Assembly: GCA_014529385.2 (NCBI GenBank)
Contig: CM043943.1
Span: 101,535,855-101,599,854 of the forward strand
Source: Adiantum capillus-veneris
Lineage: Eukaryota > Streptophyta > Polypodiopsida > Polypodiales > Pteridaceae
Direction: 5' to 3'
DNA length: 64,000 nucleotides
Position numbers and translations under genes: made by a program. Positions 21,918 through 33,320 of the stretch are shown one piece after another (position 1 is the first letter of the stretch; every line of letters starts with the position of its first letter). The notes under the pieces were generated by a model that did not search any database, was not told the origin of the DNA, and saw only the letters and a list, made by a program, of their open reading frames with translations.

Positions 21918-23229
21918 GGGAGGGGGTATAGCGGCTTAGTACTTAGGCACCACAAAAGGATGGCAAATTTGCACACCCTTCACACATACACAAGCTCACT
22001 CCAAAACACAAGAATAGGTGGCGATTCCGCACACCTCACATGGGCAAAACATTGCAAGAAAACATACTCACAAAACCTCAAGCTTTATTTAGAGAATAAG
22101 GCGATGAAATAGGGAGCATAGGGTAGGGGAATGAGAAGGGAGAGAGTGGTAGAGCACATGGCGGATAGGTGGTTGATGGCGAAGACTCGCACGAGGATTA
22201 TGGCCATCATCCTTCATTTAGTTGCCCTTCATCTTCCATAGCCAAGGGTGTAGAGGTCATGCTCAAGACAAGCATGGTGATTGCGGTGATGGTGATGGTG
22301 TGTGTGTGTGTGTGTGTGTGTGCACTAGGCACACACAGTGCATAGTGTGTTCTTTGGTGATGTTGTGTGTTTTTGTGTGATGGTGACCCCTCTTTATATA
22401 GGGGAGGAGGGGGAAGAAATTCTATAATTTAGAAATGAAGAAATCATTATCTACATAGGCCATGTGACTGTGGGCCCCACTTGTCTAACTGTGTGTATAT
22501 GTGCCAGAACAGCAGTCTCATGAGAGAGAGACTAAGAGAGAGAGATGGGTTGATGAAAAAAAGTGAGAGGTGATATGGAGAATAAAGTAATTACAAGAGG
22601 GGAAAGAGGGGAGTGTGTTCAGGTGAATCTGTGTGCAGATGTGTGTGAACACAAGAAAAATCAGGTAACCACCGGGTGGGGATGGGTCTATGGGCACCTT
22701 TTTTCAGTGAAACTGAGTGTGTGTGAGTGTGGGGGAGGTTATTTAGCTACAAGACAAGAGACATGGCGCCCTTTAGAGAGAGAGGGGGGTATTTGGGTCA
22801 TAGGATATGATAGGAGAGAGAAACAGGGGGTGGGGTATACTATTTTGGACGATAGGGTAAGTTGCATGTGAGTTGGTGCATTATTGGTGAGTTATAATGC
22901 ATTATTGGTGAGAGGTGGGGTAGCTTGAGGGGAGAGAGAAAGGAGAAAGGACAAGGGGAAGAGAGAGGGGGTTGACCTTTTGAGTGGAGGAGAGGAAAAG
23001 AAACACACGGCGGGGCAATAATGAAGAAAAAGGAGGCAAGGTGGGGATGGGCTACCCCGCAAGCATGAGGTGGCCTATTTTACCTTTCTTATATATTTAC
23101 ATAATCATACTTTATTTTTTCTTACTTTTTTCAATGCCTTTTATCACTCCCTCCCTAAGAGGGGGTTTTCATGGAGTGGGGACGAGAGAAGAGGGGTATG
23201 GGAGCTTGGCTTGTGAAAAGCCCCCATCA
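21664..23229 (-). repeat. Ty3-B 3' LTR (left copy)
   Basis: Plus-strand start TGACGGGAGC, end CCCCCATCA. It contains a (GA)n tract at about 21877-21914, a short (GT)n at about 22299-22321 and a minus-strand TATA-like TATATAAAGA at 22391-22400. An extra 18 bp near 22888 (GAGTTATAATGCATTATTG-like) is a local duplication not seen in the other copy. No gene. Confidence 0.96.
22391..22400 (-). promoter_or_regulatory. TATA-like box in Ty3-B 3' LTR
   Basis: Minus-strand TATATAAAGA, conserved at 30155-30164 in the other LTR. Confidence 0.5.
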
Positions 23230-23247
23230 TTAGCCCTCCCCTTTTGG
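23230..23247 (-). other. Ty3-B polypurine tract
   Basis: Minus-strand CCAAAAGGGGAGGGCTAA directly precedes the LTR start TGATGGGGG. Ty3-C has the related AAGGGGGAGGGCTATA at the same place. Confidence 0.85.
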
Positions 23248-23257
23248 CTAGAGGAAT

Positions 23258-26200
23258 TCATGTCTCTAGCTCATCTGTTTGATCATTATCGTCAAAGGTG
23301 GTGGCTGATGGTGTGTCCTCATTTGGAATGTCAATTGGTGGAGCCTGGTCAAATCGAAGAAAATAAGGTTTAAGTCGCCAACCATTTACCCTGGTTTTAT
23401 GAAGTTTTCCATCAGCCTCCATAAGCTGGTAGCTTCCATTGGCATACTTTTTCCTAATGATAAAAGGGCCTTCCCATCGGAGCAAGAGTTTCTTATCCTT
23501 GCGCGTGTCGAAGCGATTGTCATAGCGGAGCACCAACATTCCTTTCTTCAATTCTTTTTTCCGGAGATGCTCGTTAAAGCTAAGCCGTCTATGCTCTGCT
23601 TGTGCTGCATAATAATTTATTGCTTCTTCTCTGTCCAGCTGCAGTCTTTCCAAGTTGATGATGTGATCTCTAAAATGCATGTTGGGTTGTTGAAGTTGGC
23701 TTGCCATTACTCTGAGACTTTGTAGGTGCACTTCAATGGGCAAGATTGCTTCCTTACCAAATACTAGATGATACGGTGTGAATCCCAAGGATGTACGAAA
23801 TGAAGTTCTGTAGGCCCATAAAGCTGGTAGTAGATACTTATCCCAGTCTCCAAGATGATTGTTTACCTGCTTGGTAATAATTTTAGAAACCATTCCATTT
23901 ACCTTTTCAACTAGGCCATTACATTGAGGGTAATATGGTGAAGAGTGACTCCTTGTAATGCCCAGTTTTTGCATTAATTCTCCTACCAAGTCTGCTCTGA
24001 AACCTGTCCCTCTATCAGAGATGATCTCTAAAGGTGTGCCAAACCTACAACATATGTGCTCGTAGATAAATTTAGCTACCTCTACCGCTGTGATTTTAGT
24101 GGTGGCTGTAGCCTCTGGCCATCTAGTCATGTAGTCGACCCCCATGATAATGTAGAATTTTCTTGAGTTGGCCCTAGGTAATGGCCCAATGGCATCGATA
24201 CCCCATTTTTCAAATGGGCCATATGAGAGAATAGGTGTCTGTGGTTCAGACATAAGTGACCTAGTGCCGGCCTTTTGACACAACTTACATGTTTTGCACC
24301 AGTGGTGTACATCACGGTTGAGGCTAGGCCATATGAAGCCTGCCTGCAAGATTTTCCTACTTGTTATGTCTAGGGCAAAGTGACCACTACAAACCCCGTC
24401 GTGACAGCTAGCAATTACTCCCGTGATTTCGTGAGAGAGAGGGACCTTCTTGAGTATTTGTTCCTTACCCTTACAGTACAAACCATCATTGATGAGTCGA
24501 TACCTTGTGGCCTTCCGCGTCAGCCATTGCTTCTGTCCCTTTGTTAAATCTGATGGGCATTCCCCTGTTTCCAAAAAATGCATGATGTCAGGCAAGGCAT
24601 CACTGCCTTGAAATAGAGGGAGCTTTAGTTTTATTGCTCCAACCACCACTTCCTGTAGTCTTTCACTTGCTAGGGCATCTGCTTCTTGGTTTTGAGCCCT
24701 TGGGATATGGTGTATTTGAACTTCTTCAAACTTATCCAACAAGGTTTTTACACCACTTAAGTGAGTCCTTAAACTAGGATTCTTGCATGTCCATGCTCCA
24801 TTTACTTGCCTTACCAGAAGTAGAGCATCCCCAAATACATTAAGGCGTTGTACACCTTGCGAGACGCACCATTGTAGACCCTTGGTTAGTGCTGCATACT
24901 CAGCTTCATTGTTAGAATGTGAATCTAACAATTGGCCCAACGAAAATACCTTTGTCCCTTTGTCATCAAAGACCACTATGCCTGCAGCTGCTTTGTCGGA
25001 CGCTAGCTTGTAGGCTCCATCAAAGTAGAGAGAGTATGCTCCTTCTACCATCGGTGGTACTGGAGGTAATCGGACTTCTCCTTCCTTAGATTGCTTCTCC
25101 TTCCTTTCAAAGACTTGGTAGGTCATGAGTCCCCCCAAACTTGCCCTTGTCGTGCTTTCTACCTGTACCGTGTAGTCAAACTCTTGCAGACGAACTAGCC
25201 ATTTAGTAATTCTAGCAGACACATCCATGTGTTGTACAACATAGGGAAATATTTCATCCGTGGTTAGAATCACAAATTGCTTAGGCAGAAAATATGACCT
25301 AAACTTTGTAGTTGCAAATCTAAGAGCTAGGACTAAGTGTTCCACATGGGTGAAACCTTTCTCTTCTGCTGTCATCATTCGACTAGAGAAGTAGATTGGC
25401 CTCATGAAAGATGTCGTCGTATCCTTTTGGAGTAGCACAGCCCCCAATGAGTCATCACCAACACTTGAGGTGACATAGAATTTTTCATCCCACTTAGGTG
25501 GTGAGATAGTTGGCAGAGTGGCTAAGACCTCCTTTACCTTGTTGTAGTGATGTTCGCTTTCCTCGTCCCAAGTGAAAGTTGATCTTTGAGTGAGTTGTTG
25601 CAGTGGTTGAACAAGTTGTGATAGTAGATGTATGAATCTACTTAAGTACCTCACCTTCTGTAGAAAAGAGACCAGTTGACGTGCGGTCGTTGGTGAAGGT
25701 AGGGCTATGAGTGCGGACACCTTACTTGGGTCGGCGTTGATACCTTTTGCTGAAATTTCATGGCCTAGTAGAATGACTTTACTCTCCCCAATGTGGCATT
25801 TATCCACATTTAATTGCCCACCTAGGCTTTGCAACCTGACCAAACCTTCAGTTACCTTTTCTAAATGTGAAATACGGGAGCTATATATACAAAAATCATC
25901 AATGAACACTCTTATGGATGTTCCGAAGAACGGTTGAAAAACATATGTGACATATCTTTAGAATGTGGCAGGTGCATTTGTGAGACCAAATGGCATAACC
26001 CTGTATGCAAAACAACCCCATGGCATGATAAAAGTGGTTTTTAGCTGATCTTCCAAGGCTGTGCGTATTTGAAAGTATCCAGAATAACCATCACAGACGG
26101 TATAGCATTGAAAACCCGCTACTTCATTCCGAATTTCATCCAAGAAAGGGAGAGGAAAGTGGTCTCTCTTTGTAGCTGCATTTAGTGGTTTGTAGTCAAC

Positions 26201-28513
26201 ACAGACCCTCCACTTACCATTCTTTTTAGGCGTCACCACTACGGGTGACACCCATTCTGAGTTTTCTACAGGATAGATGAATCCTGCCTCCAGCAGTTTC
26301 CTTACCTCGGCCAAGAGTGCCTTTTCTTGTATGACCTCCAATCGTCGTAGCTTTTGCACAACTGGTTTTACCCCTTCCTTCAGCTTAATATGATGTTCCA
26401 CCACTGTAATGCCTGTGATTCTTTCATAGTTGTCAATGAACAGGTTAGGGAATCCCATCAACATTTGCTAAAAACTATCTTTTTCCTCAAGTGTTAATTC
26501 CGTAGACAACATACCCTTCAACCTACTTCCTCCTAGGCCAGGTGATTTGCTCTCCTCTTCATTGGGTTTCCCTTTTGGTGATGGATCACTAGTTGTGCTT
26601 ACCCTTTGTGGATCCTTCATAATGATACCCATCACATCAATGGAACTGTCACTTTCGTCGGTGAATGTGGTCTCCTCCTCAGAACTAGAAGATTCGCTAG
26701 TGGTTTCATCTGCCGATGTTTCCAGATTCATTTTCTTCTGCTTGCCAATCCTCATGTCGTAGTAGATTGTCTCCCCTTTCTTACCGGTCATGCGTAGAAG
26801 GCCAGTACCCCAGTCCTGTTTTGCCTTCATGGCCATCAACCATGGCCTTCCCAAAATTAGTGGATAGCCCTCCCCCTTAGTAGGCATTACAAAAACATCT
26901 ACCTCTACCTCAGTGTTGAAAGCTTTGATTTTCACGGCACTTACCACACCCACACACTTTACTTTTGCGTTGTTTGCCATCTTTGCCTTGCATGGAGAAG
27001 GCCTGTCAACCTCGAGCCCTAATCGAAGCATCATAGCTTCGCTCATTACACAAATTTGTGCACCTCCATCAATGTAGGTGTTTCCAACCCTCTTTCCTTT
27101 TATGTTTACGTCGACAATTGGAAGGATGTCATCCATGTTGCATCCCGAAATTGCTCCGGCTACCTTTGTTTTGGAGCGTCTTGTACTTACCATTTTAGAC
27201 CATTGTTGCCTTACTTTTGGTGCAAGATGTAGTAGCTGTGGCCATGTAATCTTCGGTCCTTGCTCTGCCACATCCAATGTTAGATCATAGGGCTTAGAAA
27301 TTTCCCCTAGCTGGAAGTCGTTGATGCCCAATTTCCGTCGTGGCCTGGATGGCCTCTTGCTAGTTTCTCCTCTCATGCTTCTCTCATCATTTGATTGTGT
27401 AGCTTTCTCCCTCCTAGCTCTTTTCACAGTCATGGCTTCAAGTGGTTCTAAAAAGGTTACCTTCTCCTTACCCTTGTCCCTCTCCTTTGCTCTGGGTGGA
27501 TCCACTACTATGGATTTTCCTTTCTCTTCTAGCCTTATGATGTTTACAAGGCGATCAGGTGGTGGGGCTGGTGGAAGAGGTGGAATGGATGCTTGTAGTG
27601 GTGTCTGGGGTGGACGTAGAATTTGTGTTGGTGGAGGTAGTGCTCGGGGTGGGGGTGTTCTTTCTCTAGGGGGTGACAATTGGTTCCTCCTACCTCCTCT
27701 ATTATAGTTTTGTCGTGGTTTGGGATAGTAGTACATACCGTGACCGTCTTCTCCACAGTTGTAGCAATGATACTCCCTGTTTTGTCATCGTGCTCTTTTA
27801 GGGTCTTGATCTCTTTCTTGACTCCTCCCTTGTTGTATTAAGTGGACAGACAAATTCTGCAGCTGGTCAGTAATATGGGCCAACATATCTTGTTGGTCAT
27901 CTCTTACCCCAAGAGCCGGTGGTGGTGGTGGAATGGTGGTTGTCGTAGTTGTTGGTCGACGCGATGTTCTTGATTCTGTTGACTCGGTTTCTTTGGCTTT
28001 CATTCGCAGCTTCTTGTCTTTAAGGCGAGCAATCTCAACGGCTAACTCGTACGTAGCCGGGAATCTACCTTTCACCTTCTCCTTCAGAAGCGGCCATAAG
28101 CCATGCGTGAACCGATCTTTTTTTAGGAAATCGGGTGCAGCTTCCCCCCTAGCCAGTGACTCAACCCACCGTTCCCACAAATCCACAAATTTGGACTCAT
28201 AGGTGGCATATTCTAAAAGACCCTCCTGCTTCAAGTCTCTCAACTTGTCCCACAACTTTTCTGAAGTGGTACCTCCCCCAAAGCGCCTCTTAAAAGCGGT
28301 TTTTAAGGGTTCCCAATCATCCTTGGTTGTTTGTGGAAGTGCATTGTACCATGATCTAGCTTCTAGCTTCATGAGATGCTTAAAGATTCTAACCCGGGAT
28401 TCATCCGTATCTTTGTTGTTCACTACACATGCTACTTCAAAGTCATCTAGGAAGTCTGTTACCAAATCCTCCCCCTTCTTTCCTTTAAATGTTGGAAATG
28501 CTACACTTGCCAT
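23258..28513 (-). pseudogene. gag-pol: Ty3-B gag-pol polyprotein, one frame with three stops
   Basis: The start chosen is the Met of MASVAFPTFKGKKGEDL (28513), matching the other Gag starts. The frame runs to 23258 without a shift but meets TGA near 27782 (just before the zinc knuckle), TAG near 26465 (protease-RT linker) and TAA at 25958 (after NAPATF in RT). Domains in order: capsid (LEARSWYNAL, LKKDRFTHGLWPLLKEKVK); knuckle CYNCGEDGHGMYYY with its last Cys changed to Tyr; PYDLTLDVAEQGPKITWPQL; protease YIDGGAQICVM; RT (VCVDYKPLNAATKRDHF, FIDDFCIYSS); first RNase H; second RNase H (YFDGAYKLASDKAAAGIV, NNEAEYAAL, VFGDALL, QNQEADALA); integrase (CKTCKLCQ, KWGIDAIGPLP, ISDRGTGFRADL, NGLVEKVNG). 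Nearly complete but not translatable through. Confidence 0.95.
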
Positions 28514-28596
28514 GATTATTAAGAGAGAGCTAGAAAGACACACTGCTTAACTTGCAAAAGTTTTTTTCTTCTTTACAAGGAGGCGTGTATACCCTC

Positions 28597-28815
28597 TTAT
28601 ACTAGGACATAGATTAAAACTTCAAACGGTACATTGCCTTGTACCAAAGGTAAGACAAATGGTTGATCTGATGCCAGAACCTCCAAAAACCGCTCCCCAC
28701 CCGGCATGGTGTCAATGACATGCTGGTAGTGAGCCTTCAAATCCAGTATTACCTTGATTGAGCGTACACGTGTTGGTATGTGTGATCTGTCTTGAGGTAG
28801 GTTGTACTGATTCAT
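28597..28815 (-). CDS. Ty3-B accessory small ORF-B (unknown function)
   Basis: An intact 72-residue frame just upstream of gag. It is the most diverged member of the ORF-B group: GGERFLEVLASDQPFVLPLV and the C-terminal VPFEVLIYVLV correspond to FGxxRLxEIL-PxP-xxP and SFDVxIFxL in Ty3-A, Ty3-C and TRG. Same length, same position and same C-terminal placement of the motif support homology. The protein is unrecognised; no catalytic or targeting signal is visible. Confidence 0.5.
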   Translation of the reverse strand: MNQYNLPQDRSHIPTRVRSIKVILDLKAHYQHVIDTMPGGERFLEVLASDQPFVLPLVQGNVPFEVLIYVLV

Positions 28816-28823
28816 GTGAAGCT

Positions 28824-29048
28824 TTAGTCACTGTCCAAGCTTGTGGGAGAAGGTGGTGTTCTTTCCTGAAACAAACTCAATAGATCCCTAGTTTCTCTAG
28901 TGAGAGTGTGAGCCAATGCTTCCGTTATATGTGCTGCAGCATCAGGTGCGACTTGAAAACTGACTGTGATAATTACCTCGGTGACTTGAGTTACCCGATT
29001 CTCAAAGTAGAATAGTGTTGATTCTCTATTGTGTAGAGCTCCTTCCAT
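28824..29048 (-). CDS. Ty3-B small upstream frame, unrecognised
   Basis: A 74-residue frame (MEGALHNRESTLFYFENRVTQ...) lies between ORF-0 and ORF-B. It contains VTEVIITVSFQV and an Ala-rich helix-like stretch, AAAHITEALAHTL. I find no convincing homologue among the other elements in the window. It could be a real accessory frame or a chance one; its place among conserved accessory frames is the only support. Confidence 0.3.
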   Translation of the reverse strand: MEGALHNRESTLFYFENRVTQVTEVIITVSFQVAPDAAAHITEALAHTLTRETRDLLSLFQERTPPSPTSLDSD

Positions 29049-29289
29049 TTTGTTGTTGTGGGTTGGTTGTAGGTTGCGGACATGGTTTCGACCTTCTCCT
29101 TCTTCTTCTTGGCACTTGGCCTATGTATATCCACTGGGTTTGGCGTGTTGGTTGACTCTCCCACTGCAAATCGATTATCATTACGCCTGGCACTCGAGCT
29201 TCGATGGAGATGCGGAGTTTGTCTAGTTGTGCTTCGAGCTCTTCTTCTTCTGTCGTCCAATTAGCAAATCCTGCTAGCCATTCATCCAT
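29026..29289 (-). CDS. Ty3-B accessory ORF-0, MDEW type (unknown function)
   Basis: An 87-residue frame, the first after the primer-binding site. Its start MDEWLAGFANWTTEEEELEA aligns with Ty3-C ORF-0 (34627: MDEWREEFANWRTKEEEALEA). Both continue with a helix-like segment, a VPG or LPG turn, an I-x-(I/L)-Q stretch and a basic Arg cluster (RRRRRR here, RRRVRRR in Ty3-C). An acidic N-terminal helix followed by a basic cluster could be a nucleic-acid-binding or nuclear-targeting peptide, but this is speculation. The family is unrecognised. Confidence 0.5.
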   Translation of the reverse strand: MDEWLAGFANWTTEEEELEAQLDKLRISIEARVPGVMIIDLQWESQPTRQTQWIYIGQVPRRRRRRSKPCPQPTTNPQQQNGRSSTQ

Positions 29290-29340
29290 TCACAATAGTT
29301 TAAGGGTTTCAGTATTGTAAACTGAAGGGTTTCATGAAAA

Positions 29341-29360
29341 GATTCTCAGTGGGGGCACCA
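29341..29360 (-). other. Ty3-B primer-binding site
   Basis: Minus-strand TGGTGCCCCCACTGAGAATC, two bases inside the 5' LTR end. It is almost the same as the TRG site at 44372 (TGGTGCCCCCACTGAGGATC). Confidence 0.8.
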
Positions 29361-29572
29361 AATGACGGGAGCAAAGTGAACCCCGAACCCCGACGGCCTC
29401 TAAAACACCAGGGACCGAATGGCGCACCTCGAGCCTGTCATGGTAAAGCAAACAGGGGGCACCACCTAGCTTCAGCGGCTAGGACGCAAACAACACACCA
29501 CCATAACAAAAGTTTCATCCAAGAGAGATGGATGCTTGGGAGTAATGATGAAGAGGAAAGGGAATGAGATCA

Positions 29573-29623
<51 letters not shown>

Positions 29624-30005
29624 GGGAGGGGGTATAGCGGCTTAGTACTTAGGCACCACAAAAGGATGGCGAATCCGCACACCCTTCACACATACACAAG
29701 CTCACTCCAAAACACAAGACTAGGCGGTGATTCCGCACACCTCACATGGGCAAAACATTGCAAGAAAACATACTCACAAAACCTCAAGCTTTATTTAGAG
29801 AATAAGGCGATGAAATCGGGAGCATAGGGTAGGGGAATGAGAAGGGAGAGAGTGGTAGAGCACATGGCGGATAGGTGGGAGTTGATGGCGAAGACTTGCA
29901 CGAGGATTATGGCCATCATCTTTCATTTAGTTGCCCTTCATCTTCCATAGCCAAGGGTGTAGAGGTCATGCTCAAAACAAGCATGGTGATTGCGGTGATG
30001 GTGAT

Positions 30006-30006
<1 letters not shown>

Positions 30007-30087
<81 letters not shown>
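30007..30087. repeat. (GT)n microsatellite, about 40 units, in Ty3-B LTR
   Basis: Uninterrupted GT tract of about 81 bp, where the partner LTR has about 23 bp at 22299-22321. The difference must have arisen after insertion. Confidence 0.97.
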
Positions 30088-30088
<1 letters not shown>

Positions 30089-30154
30089 ACAAGGCACACA
30101 CAGTGCATAGTGTGTTCTTTGGTGTGTTGTGTGTTTTTGTGTGATGGTGACCCC

Positions 30155-30164
30155 TCTTTATATA
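30155..30164 (-). promoter_or_regulatory. TATA-like box in Ty3-B 5' LTR
   Basis: Minus-strand TATATAAAGA within CCCCTATATAAAGAGGGG; conserved in both LTRs. Confidence 0.5.
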
Positions 30165-30974
30165 GGGGAGGAGGGGGAAGAAATTCTAGGATTTAGAAAT
30201 GAAGAAATCATTATCTACATAGGCCATGTGACTGTGGGCCCCACTTGTCTGGCTATGTGTATATGTGCCAGAACAGCAGTCTCATGAGAGAGAGACTAAG
30301 AGAGAGAGATGGGTTGATGAAAAAAAGTGAGAGGTGATATGGAGAATAAAGTAATTACAAGAGGGGAGAGAGGGGAGTGTGTTCAGAGGTGAATCTGTGT
30401 GCAGATGTGTGTGAACACAAGAAAAATCAAGTAACCACCGGGTGGGGATGGGTCTGTGGGCACCTTTTTTCAGTGAAACTGAGTGTGTGTGAGTGTGGAG
30501 GAGATTATTTAGCTACAAGACAAGAGACATGGCGCCCTTTAGAGAGAGAGGGGGGTATTTGGGTCATAGGATATGATAGGAGAGAGAAAGAGGGGGTGGG
30601 GTATACTATTTTGGAAGATAGGGTAAGTTGCATGTGGGTTGGTGCATTATTGGTGAGAGGTGGGGTAGCTTGAGGGGAGAGAGAAAGGAGAAAGGACAAG
30701 GGGAAGAGAGAGGGGGTTGACCTTTTGAGTGGAGGAGAGGAAAAGGAACACACGGCGGGGCAATAATGAAGAAAAAGGAGGCAAGGTGGGGATGGGCTAC
30801 CCCGCAAGCATGAGGTGGCCTATTTTACCTTTCTTATATATTTACATAATCATACTTTATTTTTTCTTACTTTTTCCAATGCCTTTTATCACTCCCTCCC
30901 TAAGAGGGGGTTTTCATGGGGTGGGGACGAGAGAAGAGGGGTATGGGAGCTTGGCTTGTGAAAAGCCCCCATCA

Positions 30975-33024
30975 CTGGCTTATCTCGTGTTTTCTGGGCT
31001 GAAGCTACTTTGACAGCAGTATTTATTCAGAATCATCTTCCTACTACTGCACCCTCTGGTAAGATACCCATCACAGCATGGACAGGTGACATTCCTTCTG
31101 TATCTCATTTTTGCACCTTTGGATGTATTGCTTATATTCATGTTCCCAAAGAAACACGAACAAAGCTTGATGCTCCTGGTCTTAAAGTTATTTTTATTGG
31201 ATATTCTGACACTTCCAAAGGCTACAAATTCTATGACCCTTCCTCCAAGAAAGTAATTGTGAATCGTGATGCTACTTTTAACGAACAGCTTATGGGAGGC
31301 TCATGGTCCATGGATGATTCTGATGATACTAAATCATTGCTTTAAGCTTTTCCATTTCTTTCAGAAGATGAAACTCTTCCTGTAGAGCAACTTTCCTCTT
31401 CACAACCATCCATTCCGAATGTCGCCAATGATGATATTGATATTTTTGTTGATCTGCCTATTGATTTTGAACATGGCTCATGTCATGTTTATGATGACGA
31501 TATTGCTGATAATGCTTTTTCTACTTCCTAAGATCCAGTTACTTATGATGAAGCTATGTCTTCACCACAAAAGGATCAATGGCAAGAGGCTATGGAAACA
31601 GAGTACGATTCTCTTATCTCTAAAGGTACATGGATACTAACTGAATTACCTCCTGGTCGTACAGCTATTAAATGTAAGTGGGTGTATAAGACGAAAGTAA
31701 AAGCAGATGGATCTTTTGACAAGTTCAAGGCGCGTTTAGTTGCAAAAGGTTATTCCCAAGTAGCTGGTGTTGATTATCAAGAGAATTTTTCACCAGTTGT
31801 TCGCATTACAAGTGTTCGAGTTTTATTGGCATTTGCTGTTCAATTTGATTTAGAAGCTCATCAAATGGATGTCCGAACTGCTTTTCTTAATGGTGACTTG
31901 GAAGAGGAATTTATATGAAACAACCAGAAGGGTTTGTTATTTCAGGTAAAGAAGACCTTGTTGCTCAACTCCATAAGGCACTATATGGTCTCAAACAAGC
32001 TTCGCGAGCCTGGTATACAAAATTTGATCTTTTTCTCACCTCTAAAGGATTCATCTCTTGCTCGTCCGACCCCAACTTATACATAAAATGCCAAGGTAGC
32101 AGTTTTGTGATTCTTGCTCTTTATGTGGATGATACCATCCTTGTTTCCAATGATTTGGGATTTCTTCAGCAAGTAAAAAAGTTATTGTCTTCTGCATTTG
32201 ACATGGTGGATCTTGGAGAGATTCACTCGTGTCTTGGCATTCAAATCGAACGGAACAGTACAAAAGGTATTTTATTCCTTCGACAGTCAAAGCTTATTGC
32301 AGATACTATTCAAAAATTTAGTATGGAATCTGCACATTCAGCCAACACACCTTGTCTTGCGAGCTCTACGAAGAACACTTCTGACAATGGCGGTCAACTT
32401 GTCACAAATCAACCTTATGCTAACTTGATTGGATGTCTTCAGTTTGTTGGCATGAACACTCGTCCTGATATTCTGTTTGCTGCTAATTATCTTGGACAAC
32501 ATCTTGCATGTCCTTCTCTTAAGCATTGGTCTGCTGCAAAGCGTGTTTTGAAATACTTGAAAGGCACTACAGATTTTGGTCTAGTCTATCTACGACAACT
32601 CACATCGGATTCTATGCAATCTCTTTCTCTTTTGGGTTACACAGATGCAGACTGGGCAAGCTCACATTTATCTATGCGGTCTACTAGTGGAAATTGCTTC
32701 TTTATAAATGGTTGTCTTGTTTCTTGGACCAACAAGAAACAACGTTGTGTTGCAGTTTCTACGACTGACTCAGAATATGTTGTGGCATCACTTGCAGCTC
32801 GTGAGTTGATTTGGCTTCGACAAATGCTGGTTGATATTGGTCACTCTCCTCTTTCTAGCACACCCTTGCGGTGTGACAACCAAAGTGCTATTAGTCTTGC
32901 AAAAGACTATGTTCAATATAATAAGTCAAAGCACATTGCTGTCCATTATCATTATGTCAGGTATGAAGTACTCAAAGGAACCATTATGGTTGAACATTGT
33001 CCAAGTGACCAGATGATTGCACAC
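30975..33024 (+). pseudogene. Copia-1 integrase end, reverse transcriptase and RNase H
   Basis: After Ty3-B the copia frame resumes (FWAEATLTAVFIQNHLPT, then the integrase C-terminal region with FGCIAYIHVPKE and KVIFIGYSDTSKGYKFYDP). RT follows: MSSPQKDQWQEAMETEY, KCKWVYKTK, ARLVAKGYSQ and HQMDVRTAFLNG. A one-base deletion near 31908 shifts the frame after LEEEF. The YVDD box is intact (32122-32133). RNase H has YTDADWASS, STTDSEYVVAS and CDNQSAISLAKD. A TAA at 31343 and another near 31530 break the front part. The frame ends at 33024, where Ty3-C begins within the last residues of RNase H. Confidence 0.92.
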
Positions 33025-33320
33025 TGATGCATGGTTTTTAGGACCCCTTCTGAAGATGCAATAAAGGCACAGTCAGTTGTTGGGGAGATGAGGATACTCT
33101 AGTCCAAGGGATCTCGAAAGAGAAGAAAAATCTACTTCACAAGCACCAAAGAGTAAAAAGTGCCATGGATAGAAGATACGTGGGAATGAGCTCTTATGCA
33201 TGCCTACAACCTATATCTTACAGAATAGCCCATTCTAGGTGTGAATTTCTAGTGAAATTTACACGAGGATGTTCGTGTGGACTCACAGCACAGCATACTC
33301 TGTTTTCACTTTTTTACTGA

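Larger units (their letters stand above)
21664..30974 (-). mobile_element. Ty3-B: Ty3/gypsy element inserted in Copia-1 integrase
   Basis: LTRs at 21664-23229 (1566 bp) and 29363-30974 (1612 bp) flank a minus-strand internal region with three accessory frames, gag, protease, RT, two RNase H regions and integrase in one reading frame. Ends are TG...CA. TCTCG precedes the left LTR, and TCTCG appears on the right 8 bp beyond the LTR end, after an extra CTGGCTTA. The Copia-1 frame resumes at that TCTCG, so it is very likely the target duplication. The LTRs differ mainly in GT-repeat length, suggesting a fairly recent insertion. The polyprotein has three in-frame stops. Confidence 0.95.
29363..30974 (-). 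repeat. Ty3-B 5' LTR (right copy)
   Basis: Near-identical direct repeat of 21664-23229. It holds a (GA)n tract at about 29576-29620 and a much longer (GT)n tract at 30007-30087 than its partner. TATA-like box on the minus strand at 30155-30164. No gene; GT-driven frames are artefacts. Confidence 0.96.

Noticed and set aside
24783-25013. Plus-strand frames opposite Ty3-B pol
   Set aside because: Shadows of a well-supported minus-strand coding region, with no motif of their own.
29875-30196. Frames of alternating CVCVCV or THTHTH
   Set aside because: Translation of a (GT)n tract in the Ty3-B LTR; the same applies at 56400-56744.
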